DNA of 64,000 nucleotides from Doryteuthis pealeii (GCA_023376005.1 CM042176.1:13174194-13238193), one strand, 5' to 3'. Shown: positions 9,151 to 18,769, numbered from the stretch's first letter. Notes: generated by a model from the letters alone, not told the origin. Made by a program: numbers and translations.

Positions 9151-9760
9151 AGGTTTGGTTTGGTTTGGGTTGGTTTACGGCATATCAACCTCAGTGGGTC
9201 ATTTAATGCCGATAAAGTTTTGAAATAAATCAATTCTTAATGGATAATACAATTTTTTTATAAATACATTTTTCTATTTAACCCATGGATGGGACCCTAA
9301 CAGGTACTACCACTCCGGGTCAGAGTGGACCAGTGAGCAATGGTGATGAATGGGGTGCTCCACATTCCCCAAACCTCCAAAACTGGAACCTCACCATCAG
9401 ATAGAGTTTAACGTCATTCCCAGGACATGTAGACCCACAGCCACCGCCTTCTAGCATCCATATGATAAAAAGGGGTTCGGGCTTGCCATAAGGGCAATAG
9501 GGTTGGGAAATCATATAGGTGCTAGGGCTTGACGTGACCAGCCGATTGATTGGAGGGGGCCTCTCCGACCGCCCGTCTAGCCCAAGATAGGGCCAAAGTG
9601 GAGTATTGCAAGTCATGAACTGCTCATCCACCTGGGTTCTATCTTTAAGCATCACATGTCGCCACCCACGGCCAACAGGTGGCCTCATTGGGGGAGTCTT
9701 ACCCCTCTGCAGAGGTGCAGTCGGTGCATTCTAACGCCCCACCGACAGTGCGGTCCATGA
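9150..9760 (-). repeat. D-repeat, nearly complete
   Basis: Runs from TTTACGGCATATCAACCTC to CCCCACCGACAGTGCGG with all intermediate blocks (CCGGGTCAGAGTGGACCAG, GAGTTTAACGTCATTCCCAG, CCGACCGCCCGTCTAGCCCA). Apparent ORFs (for example 9320-9688, minus) recur across copies with different frameshifts and are not genes. Confidence 0.85.
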
Positions 9761-9897
9761 TTTATAATACTCAATTTGACCCTTACTTAGGCTAGACGGG
9801 CGGTTGGAGAGCTCCCCCCGATCAATCGGCTAGTCACGTCAAGCCCTAGCACCTATATGATTGCCTCAACCTTATTGCCCGACAGGGCGACTTATTT
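9760..9897 (+). repeat. D-repeat fragment, inverted
   Basis: Contains TTGACCCTTACTTAGGCTAG, ACGGGCGGTTGGAGAG and CCTAGCACCTATATGATTGC, the reverse complement of the central D-repeat. It faces the preceding copy. The same tail-to-tail pair exists at 19435-20500. Confidence 0.78.
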
Positions 9898-10717
9898 TAA
9901 GGTAAGTAAAATAATAAATAAAAACACCTGAACAGAGTCCGAGGTTACAGTAGCCTGAACGTTGTGTTTAAACAATAAAGATGAAGGACAACAGTGCAAA
10001 ATATAATTATTCGTATCAAGCCTCATCTCATAAATACACATACAAATAGACTGGCATAGTTGTCTTTGGTTTTATCGAGTTCCTCCTGAAGATCGAAAGG
10101 ATGTGTATTTTTTTTTTTTTTTTAATTGACACCTAGGGCCATACAAACTCCAAAACTAATTGTAATATTTGGATTTTTCGGACTGTTGTCCTCATGTTTA
10201 TTGTTATATACACAACGTTTCGGCCGATGTGCTCTCCGGACTTCTCTAGTTGAACACATGGTGCAACGGATGTAAGTGCTGAGTTAATACAGTTCTAAGT
10301 TGCAATCATCTGTAGGTTGCAGGTTGAATCGACCTATTTGACACAGTAGTAAATTGAGATGAGTTATCGTCCATCCATACATACATATATAAAAGGCATT
10401 TGGTGTGTATGTATGTATGTCCGGATGAAACTACGAAAATAAAACAATTAACGACAAAGTGAATATATATAGACATTAAATATCACCCGTTCTTGCTTTT
10501 TGTGCAACAATTTGATTTATGTTCGAAGATATTTAAAAATTAAAATATACATAGAAATAGCATTGAAAGTTTATTTAAAAATGTCCAGCATTTGTAAATC
10601 TCAAAAGTAAACAAATCAATACACCAGGGTTTAAATTTTTTTTTACTTCAACTTTTACCTAGGCGACGCCGGGTAGCTGCTTCTAGTTGAAAATAAAGAG
10701 AAGCTTACACATCGGCC
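9898..10717. other. Intergenic, with a pLTR-like block at 10185-10255
   Basis: No coding frame. At 10185-10255 the minus strand reads AGTCCGGAGAGCACATCGG then CCGAAACGTTGTG and GAGGACAACAGTCCGAAAAA. The same blocks occur at 62495-62560. GAAACG after a short hairpin is typical of Penelope-like terminal repeats. 10100-10125 is a T-run and 10375-10425 a TATG-rich stretch. No polyadenylation signal for the GPCR gene is obvious within 100 bp of its stop. Confidence 0.4.
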
Positions 10718-11947
10718 TTATTTAAACTTTCGAAAGAGCAGCCGGACTTCGTCCATAAATTTCTGATTTCTGTAGCCGTAGATGACCGGATTCAGACACG
10801 AGCTTATGTAGAACGTGTGCCTAGCTAGCCAATAAACGATGGCGACGCCCATCTCCATTTTTTGCTCGGCTTTGACGGCAGCGTTCACCAACATTCCAGA
10901 GACGCTCGGCAGGTACGTCACGATGAACACCGCGGTTATCATCATCATGGTCACGGTGGTACGGTTCAATCTTTTCAGATTATCTTCCGCTCGCTTTAGG
11001 CTCCGAGTGCGCGTCTCTTGTCTAACGAGCTCTCTCGTGCTGTCACCGGAAGAGGCACCCGAAGAGACACCGGAAGACGAAGATTGCTGAACGGAAATGG
11101 TTGATGACACGTTTGCCTCGATGTCGTTGGCTTCTTCCCCAAACGTGTTGGTGCTGTTACGCACGGCGATTTTAGCGCTGCTGGGGTCTGCTTTTAGTTT
11201 CAGCTGAACGGCCACGTTACTGAGGCGTCGTCGGAGGTTATCTGTCTTAGAGGGAAGGGTTATTTTTTGGTTCTTGTTCACGATATTCTTCATTGTATGT
11301 AATACAATTGAGTATAACGCGGTTAGGGTAACTATGGCGAAAATTGTCACGAGTAGATAAAAAGCAAAGAATCCCAACTGGTAATAGTTAACCTTCTTTG
11401 TGATATTAGCTGAACACGACCGACCAAACACGTTCGGATATTTCGTAGGCTTTTTCACACTCCCGTAATAGAGAGTTACCAAACCACCCTGTGTCGCACA
11501 AAACAGACAGATGATCAGGGTTATTATCTTGGCACACTTCATGGAGATTTGAACCTTGAGGGGACAGCACAGTTTCCTGTATCGATCGACAGCTATGGCA
11601 ATAAGAAATCCACATGTAGCGAGACCCGTGAAGACAGAGAGGACCATATGATTTTTACACATTCCATCCCACGTGGTCTTCAGCGGGACGACGTTCTGAA
11701 CAATTCTTCCAGGTGTGATAATGACACAGGTGATCAAATCAATTAGAGCCAGCATGACAACAAAGAGATATGTTGGCGTCATCTTTAACCGGAATCCGTA
11801 GATATAACAGGTGAGAGAGTTGCCTATTACTCCTACCAACATAGTGATGATCACCAGGATGGTAGATGGTATCATAATCATAGCCTGTTCCTTGTTCAGA
11901 CGATCTAGAATTTCTGAAGCCGTTTCGTTCGTCATAGTCGCATTCAT
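10718..11947 (-). CDS. Rhodopsin-class (class A) G-protein-coupled receptor
   Basis: A 409-residue seven-helix receptor, complete from MNATMTNET to the stop. N-glycosylation sites at N2 and N7 suit an extracellular N-terminus. TM1 about 24-50 (G42-N43), TM2 59-80 (LALIDL, D70), TM3 98-121 with C97 before it and DRY at 121-123, TM4 138-160, C178 in loop 2 as disulfide partner of C97, TM5 188-215, a Ser-rich third intracellular loop of about 110 residues, TM6 330-355, TM7 368-391 with NPVIY at 386-390, and a short tail. The usual TM6 C-W-x-P reads VTYLP here. Start choice: an upstream in-frame ATG at 12085 would require translating an (AT)n tract (IYIYIY), and a splice acceptor lies at 11970, so the ATG at 11945-11947 is favoured. 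Peptide or amine ligand cannot be told apart. It acts at the plasma membrane through G proteins. The only confident host gene here. Confidence 0.92.
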   Translation of the reverse strand: MNATMTNETASEILDRLNKEQAMIMIPSTILVIITMLVGVIGNSLTCYIYGFRLKMTPTYLFVVMLALIDLITCVIITPGRIVQNVVPLKTTWDGMCKNHMVLSVFTGLATCGFLIAIAVDRYRKLCCPLKVQISMKCAKIITLIICLFCATQGGLVTLYYGSVKKPTKYPNVFGRSCSANITKKVNYYQLGFFAFYLLVTIFAIVTLTALYSIVLHTMKNIVNKNQKITLPSKTDNLRRRLSNVAVQLKLKADPSSAKIAVRNSTNTFGEEANDIEANVSSTISVQQSSSSGVSSGASSGDSTRELVRQETRTRSLKRAEDNLKRLNRTTVTMMMITAVFIVTYLPSVSGMLVNAAVKAEQKMEMGVAIVYWLARHTFYISSCLNPVIYGYRNQKFMDEVRLLFRKFK

Positions 11948-11965
11948 CTTGAGGTTGTGTTTTGT

Positions 11966-11995
11966 TCCCCTAAAATGAAAAGAAAGAAAGAACAT
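11966..11995 (-). other. Splice acceptor upstream of GPCR start codon
   Basis: The minus strand reads TTCTTTCTTTTCATTTTAG then GGGAAC, a pyrimidine tract ending in TAG 22 bases before the chosen ATG. It suggests that the receptor coding sequence lies in one exon with an intron in its 5-prime UTR. The exon start would be 11969. Confidence 0.6.
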
Positions 11996-12009
11996 TACTA
12001 TAGAAAATG

Positions 12010-12015
<6 letters not shown>

Positions 12016-12053
<38 letters not shown>
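12016..12053. repeat. (AT)n microsatellite
   Basis: About 19 AT units in the presumed 5-prime intron of the GPCR gene. It generates the spurious IYIYIY extension of the receptor frame. Confidence 0.95.
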
Positions 12054-12058
<5 letters not shown>

Positions 12059-12099
12059 CAAAACGAGACCCGTTGGGTCACCCATTTAGCTCTGGATAG

Positions 12100-12413
12100 A
12101 TAATTGGGATTAGGGAAAAGTAAGTTTGCAAAGCGAATTAGATTTTTAAAGAATAATAAATGTAGCCGGAATCTGTTTCACACTCTCTAAATCACTCACT
12201 TTACACAGATAGAGAAACTAGCATATATAACGAGAGAGTAATCAAAATATACATAAAGTGGGGGAAGTGACAGACAGTAAAGTGAGAGACGGGTCAGTTT
12301 TTGACTTAATTGCAAATTACGACTAATTAGAACCAATTAAAATGGATTGTGTTCAGACATAACTCTATTCTAGAACTAAGAAATATTTTGATATGAATTT
12401 AGAAAAAAAAAAG

Positions 12414-12417
<4 letters not shown>
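12100..12417. other. AT-rich intergenic sequence
   Basis: No open frame, repeat or RNA that I recognise. This is the region where the GPCR promoter or first exon could lie, but no TATA or initiator can be singled out. Confidence 0.4.

Positions 12418-12453
<36 letters not shown>
12418..12453. repeat. (AT)n microsatellite
   Basis: About 18 AT units directly before the MITE-like inverted repeat at 12452. Confidence 0.95.
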
Positions 12454-12454
<1 letters not shown>

Positions 12455-12672
12455 TCGAGTATAGTCCGCCCTTGAATATAATGCGCAGGGGATTTTCAGG
12501 GGGCTGTACCTCTGAAAAATAATGCGTCTGAATAAACATTGCCGGACAGCAAATAGACTCGGACATTGCTTATAAAATATTTTTCATTTTTAACCTTGTA
12601 TATAGTACGCACTAGGGATTTTGATCTTTCAATTTTGGGGAAAAAGTGCGGATTATACTCGAGGTTTTACGG
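12452..12672. mobile_element. MITE-like element with terminal inverted repeats
   Basis: The left end reads ACTCGAGTATAGTCCGCCC and the reverse complement of the right end reads CCTCGAGTATAATCCGCAC, so about 16 bp of inverted ends enclose about 220 bp. Inner blocks (AATAATGCG, GTACGCAC) also mirror one another. Short, AT-rich and non-coding, as expected for a non-autonomous DNA transposon. Superfamily unknown. Confidence 0.6.
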
Positions 12673-12687
12673 AATATATAATTAAAC

Positions 12688-13042
12688 AAAACAGATGTCT
12701 CCTGTTTAACGAGTTTATTAACGATCTTTTCAAGCTTTCTGGCCAACTTTTTATATTTGGATGAAATAGAATTTCCTACCAATTCTCCTTCTTCCATCTC
12801 TGACATCCCTTAATATAATTTTTACTAGCTTCCCTCCTACTTACTCTCACTGCTACTAACTTGAAAAAACAAACAAACTGGAACACAAACACATCACCCC
12901 TGAAGATGACACTTCGAAGTGCCGAAAGTACTTGGGACAAAAACTTTGGTGGACTAATACACGTATTCCATCCAAATATAAAAAAGATGGCCAGAAAACT
13001 TGAAAAGATCGTTAATAAACTCATTAAAGAGGAGACATCTGT
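12688..13042. mobile_element. Fold-back element 1 with hammerhead-like core
   Basis: Inverted arms of about 80 bp (12688-12770 and 12965-13042) share ACAGATGTCTCC, TTTATTAACGATCTTTTCAA and TTTATATTTGGATG. The loop contains CTGAAGA (12900-12906), a self-complementary CACTTCGAAGTG (12910-12921), then GAAA (12924-12927), the order of a hammerhead ribozyme core. Each arm encodes a related Lys-rich peptide (KKMARKLEKIVNKL on plus, KKLARKLEKIVNKL on minus). A homologous element lies at 52540-52890. Confidence 0.6.
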
Positions 13043-13590
13043 CAGTATATCTGGATTACAGTTTCTTTTTTAGGGTCGAGGGGCGTTAGCAGCATTTCTT
13101 TGCAAATCAAATCTTTTATCGCCTGCAACGACTTTTGGTGACTTTCCGTCCACCCATACCCCGACTCCTTTTTAAGTAGATCTCTCATTGGTGCTGTAAG
13201 ATCTGAGAGATGTGGAATAAATGGTGCCATGTAGGTGATAATTCCTAGCACTCTTTGTAGTTCTGTGATGCTCTTTGGGCTGGGTAATAATTTAACCTCT
13301 TCCACTTTCTTAGGGTCAGAGTGTACGCCATTTTTGTCATATATGGCCCCAAAGAAGTGTATCTCCTTCTGGTCTATTTGGCATTTTTCGCTGTTAAAAC
13401 TAAGTCCTTCAGCTTTTGCCATCACCATCAAGTTGTGCAGATTTGGGTCATGCTCTTTTTTGGTTTTGCCATATACTATGACGTCGTCTATGAGTCCTAG
13501 TGTACCAGGGCATTTCTCCAGAATCATGTCCATTTTCTGCTGGAATACATCTTGGACATGACCAGACCAAAAGGCATTCTCTAGAAGCAA
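13042..13590 (-). pseudogene. Reverse transcriptase, C-terminal half, element 2
   Basis: It includes LGLIDDVIVYGKTKKEHD, where L-I-D-D is the RT catalytic box (more often V-D-D or A-D-D in this lineage), and EGLSFNSEKCQ, FFGAIYDKNGV, VLGIITYMAPFIPHLSDL, the usual thumb motifs. The RNase H start would follow DPKKETVIQ. The frame ends at a stop inside a 20-bp word that matches the end of the 5-prime LTR. Confidence 0.85.
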
Positions 13591-13700
13591 TACCTTCCAA
13601 AAAGAGAGTTGAAGGTGGTCAGTAGCTGTGATTCAGGATCGAGCTTGATTGACCAGTACCCATTCTTAGCATTCAGTTTGGAAAAATATTTCGCTTCCGA
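13591..13700 (-). pseudogene. Reverse transcriptase palm fragment, element 2
   Basis: The minus strand gives NAKNGYWSIKLDPESQLLTT, then FNSLFGRYCF, a stop and RMPFGLV. This is the block between the fingers and the catalytic box (K-x-G-Y-W-x-I-x-L-D normally holds the first catalytic Asp, and R-x-P-F-G). It is shifted relative to both neighbours. Confidence 0.75.
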
Positions 13701-14085
13701 AAGATTTGTGTGCCAGCTCCTCCATTGTGGGAGTCTTGTAATGGCATCGCATGATGGCTCTGTTTAGATCCTTGGGATCCAAACACAGGCGGAGTTTACC
13801 ATTACTCTTCCGCACATACACTAAACTGTTCACCCATGCTGTAAGCTCGCTTACTCTACAAATGATCCCTTGTTTCATCATGTCATCTAGCTCAGTCTTA
13901 TTCTTATCTTTCATGTGGATGGGGCATTTTCTGGGTGTGTGGATGACAGGATGGTTGTCAGGTTTCAGGACAATCCGGTATTCTCCTGTGAAACTGCCTA
14001 TTCGGTCGAATTGATCCGGGTACATATTTCTCAGGTCTTCTGCAGAGTTGATATGAGCTTGGTTTTCTTCGATGACGCAGTGCAT
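13666..14085 (-). pseudogene. Reverse transcriptase N-terminal half, element 2
   Basis: The sequence holds FTGEYRIVLKPDNHPVIHTP, LDDMMKQGIICRVSELTAWV and NGKLRLCLDPKDLNRAI, a textbook gypsy RT opening (W-V-N-S-x-V-Y-V-R-K-S-N-G-K-L-R-x-C-x-D-P-x-x-L-N). It follows the protease with a single in-frame stop between them. Confidence 0.87.
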
Positions 14086-14440
14086 TGTAACCAGTTCTAA
14101 GTCTGTGAGTGAGGGTAGTCCTAGTATAGTAGGTCATTCAGATGTTACCACAAAGAACTTGAGTGATTTCCATTCTCCTTTATTGGTACATTCTATGCTA
14201 ATAGAACGATGCTGAGGGATGCTGGATCCATTGTATGCAGTCAGTACAGTTGACTCCTTATGTGTTGTACCAGAGAATGGCTGTCCAGAATTGCTGACTT
14301 TGTTTGGAAACATCTTGCAGAAAACACGTAAGGGGAGGGTACTTCCTTCAGCTCCTGTGTCAACTTTGGCTTTTAGTTTGTGGGTGCCTGGTAAGTTGGG
14401 AAGCCTAATCGTAAGGTCTGCGAAGGCCTCAATCCTAGTG
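14086..14440 (-). pseudogene. Aspartic protease, element 2
   Basis: Open in one minus-strand frame from TRIEAFADLTIRLPNLPGTH through LKAKVDTGAEGSTLPLRVF (catalytic DTG) to TVLTAYNGSSIPQHRSI. A TGA near 14134 precedes PTILGLPSLTDLEL, the second protease motif that leads into RT. The start region lacks an ATG because it belongs to a polyprotein. It was found by reading the frame directly. Confidence 0.8.
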
Positions 14441-14538
14441 TCTTTTTTTTATCTTGCCGCTTGATAGTATCAAATGTCATTTGTGCAAACTGGTTGTATA
14501 TCTCCTGGTTATCCTGATTTGAAATTCCGGAGTACACA

Positions 14539-14892
14539 TTATTTTTTTTTTTTATAATGGTGTCTGTACTGCTGACGCCCGGGGGTCTCCTTGTGCCCAG
14601 GTTTAAATTTGTGTTCCTTTGGTTTAATTTGTGTCTGTGGGTGTCTTCCTTTATTTTCCTGTCTGTTGTCACAGACTTTAGCCCAGTGATTTTTTTGTAC
14701 ACGAGCTGAGCAAGATGAACCCCAAGCAGGACACTTTTCCTTCTGGTGGGACTGCATGCTACCGCACCGCTTACAACTGCTGTATTTAACAGAGTCAATT
14801 TCCTGGTTTTCTCCATTGTGGATTTCTGCCATTTGCTTCATGTAGCCTATTGACGCTTCGTACGCTCTGCCTATAATTTGGGCTTCTTCCAC
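14539..14892 (-). pseudogene. Nucleocapsid part of gag, element 2
   Basis: It contains CKRCGSMQSHQKEKC (C-x2-C-x5-H-x4-C) and CPAWGSSC...NHWAKVC, in which the second knuckle has Arg where Cys is expected. It overlaps the capsid frame (14871-15350) by 22 bases. The end runs into a T-run near 14540 where the frame is lost. Confidence 0.75.
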
Positions 14893-15350
14893 TGAGAGAT
14901 TTCCCCTTTTTCTAACAGCTGCTTTTTTAAACCCGTGTGCTTGGTTCCGTAGAAAATTTGTTCTAATAAACGTATTTCAGTATCACCTCGGAATTTACAC
15001 TTCTTCGCCTGCAACCTGCACCTTGCTAAAAAGTCGTCAATACTTTCAGTGTCTCTTTGTTTGTATTGTCGAAAGGACATACGATATACATGAAAATTTA
15101 CTTGGGGGTCTAAATGTTCTTCGAATTTCTGCCAAATAATCTGTGGATTATATTCGTCGGCTTTGTCCATAAAAGTCCATGAGTTAAACCTTCTTAGGGC
15201 CTCTGCCCCAGAAAATAACAAAATATGGTCGACCTGTTTGTCTGCTGGAATGTTTTTTACAGAGAAATAAATCCTGCATCTTTGCTTGAAGAATTTGAAT
15301 TCTTCTACTAAATTGTCTGCGCGGTCCAGAACATTGACGGCTCGCTTACG
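14871..15350 (-). pseudogene. Capsid part of gag, element 2
   Basis: The frame is open from RKRAVNVLDRADNLVEEFKF near 15350 through KQVDHILLFSGAEALRRFNS and YKQRDTESIDDFLARCRLQA to the nucleocapsid overlap. F-x-x-x-x-Q-x-x-x-E-S-x-D-x-F-x-x-x-L is the usual gypsy capsid motif. An ATG at 15357 (MSDVSEPS) is one frame off, indicating an indel near the gag start. Confidence 0.72.
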
Positions 15351-15354
15351 TCGC

Positions 15355-15525
15355 TCATTTCGACAAAAATACTATAAAAAATTCAAAAAATGTGAAATAC
15401 AGTGTTATTAAGTGTATTAAAACACTTACTTGTTTGTTCCAGAGAACAATTTTTTTTTTATTATATATTTTTTTTTAATGCAAACACTTTGTTTTGTTTT
15501 TTTGTTTTTTTTTTGTTTTTAGAAA
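15355..15525. other. AT-rich segment between leader and gag
   Basis: Long T-runs (15450-15525) and no frame. It separates a small leader ORF (15521-15641, minus, MSTTPNKTNWKKVVNF) from gag. It may be part of the leader or a later insertion. Confidence 0.5.
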
Positions 15526-15641
15526 TTCATGTCGGGTTGCGTTCGGCGATGGGACTTAACTTCTAGTTCGTCCAAAAAGGGTTTTTCGTCCATAAAGTTG
15601 ACAACTTTTTTCCAGTTAGTCTTGTTCGGTGTTGTACTCAT
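15521..15641 (-). pseudogene. Leader ORF after PBS, element 2
   Basis: A 40-residue frame from ATG at 15639-15641 (MSTTPNKTNWKKVVNF) ends at TAA. It is the first ATG after the primer-binding site. It could be the true gag start separated by an insertion, or an unrelated short frame. Confidence 0.4.
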
Positions 15642-15663
15642 TGTTTCTGGTGAATGTTCAAAT

Positions 15664-15679
15664 CCCAGGGCTGCCACCA
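15664..15679 (-). other. Primer-binding site, element 2
   Basis: Immediately inside the LTR end (ATACTGACA) the minus strand reads TGGTGGCAGCCCTGGG. A TGG start directly after an LTR that ends in CA is the hallmark of a tRNA primer site. The tRNA is not identified. Confidence 0.7.
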
Positions 15680-15815
15680 TGTCAGTATATCTGAATTAAA
15701 TGGAGTACACTCGGACGACGTGTGAAGGTTTAAGGAGCCATCTTTATTCTGTTAAGCTGTCTGTCTAGACAAAGGGCAGTAACTCTTAAGGGTTCAATAC
15801 AATAACATCACAACA
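15680..15815 (-). repeat. 5-prime LTR, element 2 (about 136 bp)
   Basis: On the minus strand it runs from TGTTGTGATGTTATTG to CAGATATACTGACA, with TG and CA ends. It contains AATAAAG, a possible polyadenylation signal. Short LTRs are usual for Mag-like elements. The last 20 bp recur with small changes at 13040-13059, the truncated end of the element. Confidence 0.75.
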
Positions 15816-15862
15816 TCGGTTTTGTTTAATTGTATATGTATAAATGAAAGAATGCTGTCCAA

Positions 15863-15867
<5 letters not shown>

Positions 15868-15927
<60 letters not shown>
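15868..15927. repeat. (AC)n then (AT)n microsatellite
   Basis: About 17 AC units followed by about 12 AT units. Confidence 0.95.
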
Positions 15928-15929
15928 AG

Positions 15930-16985
15930 GGTAGGTCGATTTTTAAAACACAACTAACTCTACCCGGAGAAAGTTGCTAATTAACATAAAGAATAACTAC
16001 AAAATATTGTTCTCTAAAAGTTTACCAATTCTTTCGCAAACGCATTTAAATAGTATCATAATTGAATATTCCGAATTTCTCCCTATGTTAACCGAAAAGT
16101 AGGTAGGATCAAACCCAGGTTTTGAAGAAAAAAAAAAAAAGGTTTGTAGGGATTTCACAAGGGAAAGTGAACCCTATATATGCTGCATGGAAAATTGGAC
16201 CCTTAAATCAAGCCGATGGTTGACGTTAGCCACCAGAGTAATGTGTTTATGGACTCGAGGCATTTGCTCTAAATATATATTTTGAAAATTACACAGCCTG
16301 GTCCAGTTTTATGTTGGAGTGCACGCAGTTAGCTTGTTTGAAATTAAAAGAGACTATAAGTTTCATAACCAGCAACTTTATATTTTACATATGCTGCTAA
16401 GAATTAAGGAGAATCCACCTGAAATTCAGAATATTGCATCTAAAAATATTCAGCATATTCAGCTTTTAGTCTCATATCAGAACATATGTTGTATGCAATG
16501 CTTAAATCAGATGAACTGGAAGTGAGGGAAGAAGCTATAAAAAGAATTTTAGCCATTAGGTAACTAATTCACATAAAATTCATCAAAATGATTTCATCGA
16601 TTTATAGTTTCATTTTAAAATTCCTATCTAATTTCATTAAAAAAAAAAAAATTAAGATAAGTAAGGTTAAATCTTTAATTTAATTCAATAAATTGATTTA
16701 AAAAAATCGTCACCTCTATTTATGAACATTTCCAATGAAAGCAGGCACTTCTGGTTGAAATTAGCCAATGATATAAGATGACAAAAAGCATTGAAGGTCG
16801 GTTACACTGGTATCAAATCAATTACTTCACCGAATCAGCTTATGCAAGTAACGGGGGGAATTGGCCTCCCTGCACGGTAGCCAAATTGGCCGTCCCCCAC
16901 CCGTAAACACAACACATCTTCGACCGCTACAAACACACGTATATGAAAGATTTTTGATTGATTGATTAGCAATGTAATAATAATA
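15930..16985. other. Intergenic, no recognised gene
   Basis: AT-rich. The only frame of note is plus 16319-16525 (68 codons, MHAVSLFEIKRDYKFHNQQL at its start), with no recognisable domain and no promoter context. I do not call it a gene. Confidence 0.5.
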
Positions 16986-16987
16986 AT

Positions 16988-17621
16988 TCTTATTATAATG
17001 GAGATTGTGTGTTTGTCTATCTGTAACCGAAACTATATTCTACTCAATTCACAGTTCCCTTAGTTATTTACACCACATTCTCCATGATTTTATTTAAACC
17101 TCAATGAATAATAAAATTGTTTTACATTATTAAGACTGTTGACCATATCTACATACTAATAATACGCAATTGTATTTATATATACAACAAAATAGTGGTT
17201 TACAGTGTGAATGGGAAGGCTAATTTGCACATTGATCTTAAAAAATTGATTTTAATAAGTATATGCTAAGTATTATTGATTTCTAATTGTTTGGTTTTAT
17301 CTTATTGAATATGAGCAAAAATCTCTGGGATAAATCTTAAAAGAAATTCATTAAGAAGAAGAAATAACTGTAATATTATCCTTTACTTCCTATTTTAAGT
17401 AAAGAGTTAAATTAGGAAAATTTACCAATGAAAGACGGGAGTAATGGAAAATGATGGAAAAGTTAGTTTCAAAGCTGTTCTATTTTTCGATAATACCCCC
17501 TCTATTCCAAATCTTTTTATCTGCATTCTTATTTAGTTTTATTAGCCTTTCTAATTTAACATGATATTTTATTATATTAAAACTTAAAAACTTGCACCCG
17601 GAGGGTGCATAAATTTGCTAA
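16988..17621 (+). mobile_element. Helitron-like non-autonomous element, copy 1
   Basis: It begins TCTTATTATAATGGAGATT and ends with a 6-bp-stem hairpin GCACCCGGAGGGTGC (17594-17608), nine bases, then CTAA followed by T. Helitrons begin TC, end CTRR behind a short hairpin and insert between A and T. The interior is shared with 58000-58603 (for example ACCATATCTACATACTAATA, TTGATTTCTAATTGTTTGG). No Rep/helicase ORF is present. Confidence 0.68.
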
Positions 17622-17649
17622 TAATAATAATAATAATAATAATAACAAC

Positions 17650-17684
<35 letters not shown>

Positions 17685-17690
17685 TAAAAA
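17618..17690. repeat. (AAT)n microsatellite
   Basis: About 20 AAT/ATA units after the Helitron-like 3-prime end, which itself ends in CTAA|T. Confidence 0.9.
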
Positions 17691-17924
17691 TGCAAAAATA
17701 CCAAAGATAAACTTTGATGATACACATTGGTCTCAATTGATCGACTTGTGCGTGCGCATTATCTGAAATGAACTTAATTGTTATTAAGAACACATTTTAT
17801 GATATTTTTGTTGTGTACTGTCTTATCAACACATTTTTGTTTGTTTCAGAAATAAACATTTTATTTCTCAAACAAAAAAAATATTATTATTATTATTCCT
17901 AGCATAAAATTATTTTATTCCTAG

Positions 17925-18346
17925 TGTAGGGGATTATCTTCCTTTTGCCGGAAGAGTTATCTTCTCGCTGCGTTGCTGTTTGTTCCCACTAGGTGACCTC
18001 TGGTATTTAAGCGCGTTCATTCAAATGCTGCTTCCTCTTTTTAGCTAGATCTTTCAACGAACTGCTATGGGCTAAAGTCTATCTACCCCCCTTCTCGGTG
18101 GGTCTTTGCCCCTTACATTACTGTAAGTCCTTTATACAGCATGGACTATCCTTTAGTTCCATGTCTGTAACATTTATATGTTAGGTACATTTGGGTATCT
18201 TGTTTATACCTAAATATTGTATATGTATTTATATGTTCTATTCTCCTTATGTATATTATCGTTTCCATGTGCTGTTATATATATTAAATGTTTTGTCTCA
18301 CAACGTGTCGGAATTGTATGTTATTCAATTAACCTTGAATCTTACA
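17925..18346 (+). repeat. Solo LTR (422 bp) with target duplication
   Basis: It starts TGTAGGGGATTATC and ends CTTACA, flanked on both sides by CTAG (17921-17924 and 18347-18350), a perfect 4-bp target duplication. It has a TATA-like TATTTAAGCGC near 18004. A homologue of identical length lies at 62877-63298, sharing TTACATTACTGTAAGTCC, CAGCATGGACTAT and TATATTAAATGTTTTGTC. No internal region follows here. Confidence 0.8.
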
Positions 18347-18576
18347 CTAGCATAAAATTGTGCGTGCGCATTATCTCCTTTAACAAATTTGCTTGTATAG
18401 TTTTTCTTATGAAATTTTCTTAAACAATTGAATGAATAAAAATACATTTCATTCTTATCGACAATAAGAATGAAATATATTTTTATTCATTCAATTGTTT
18501 AAGAAAATTTCATAAGAAAAACTATACAAGCAAATTTGTTAAAGGAGATAATGCGCACGCACAATTTTATGCTAGG
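18347..18576. repeat. Near-perfect 227-bp palindrome
   Basis: Left arm from CTAGCATAAAATTGTGCGTG to the centre near 18462, right arm back to CGCACAATTTTATGCTAG. Over about 112 bp per arm I find one clear mismatch apart from the centre (TTATCGACAATAA). It could extrude as a cruciform. The solo LTR is inserted exactly at its left border, and the right flank starts a frame at 18536-18763 that I do not recognise. Confidence 0.9.
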
Positions 18577-18769
18577 AATTTGGCCAACTAAAGTTCATAA
18601 TTACCATGGAGTTTATAAGCCTGAATTCACAGAAGAATTTTCAGATTATGAACTTTTGGAGTTTTTTGAATGGGACAAATTTAGAGTTGCCCGACGGTTG
18701 CCTTCCCATATCATCCCCTCCTCGCGACATCACACTATCTCTCCTTTTTTTAAAAAACTTTAAACAATT

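Larger units (their letters stand above)
13042..15815 (-). mobile_element. Decayed Ty3/gypsy element, Mag-like (element 2)
   Basis: A minus-strand element with 5-prime LTR (15680-15815), PBS, gag, two zinc knuckles, protease and RT. It ends inside the RT/RNase H border at 13042, so RNase H, integrase and a full 3-prime LTR are absent. The knuckle pattern (C-x2-C-x5-H-x4-C followed by CPAWGSSC and NHWAKVC) is characteristic of the Mag/K02A2.6-like lineage. In-frame stops and frameshifts mark it as dead. Confidence 0.82.

Noticed and set aside
10839..11090. Plus-strand ORF within the GPCR
   Set aside because: Shadow of the receptor coding sequence on the opposite strand.
16319..16525. 68-codon ORF as a gene
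   Set aside because: Length is within chance for AT-rich DNA with no homology or promoter that I can recognise.
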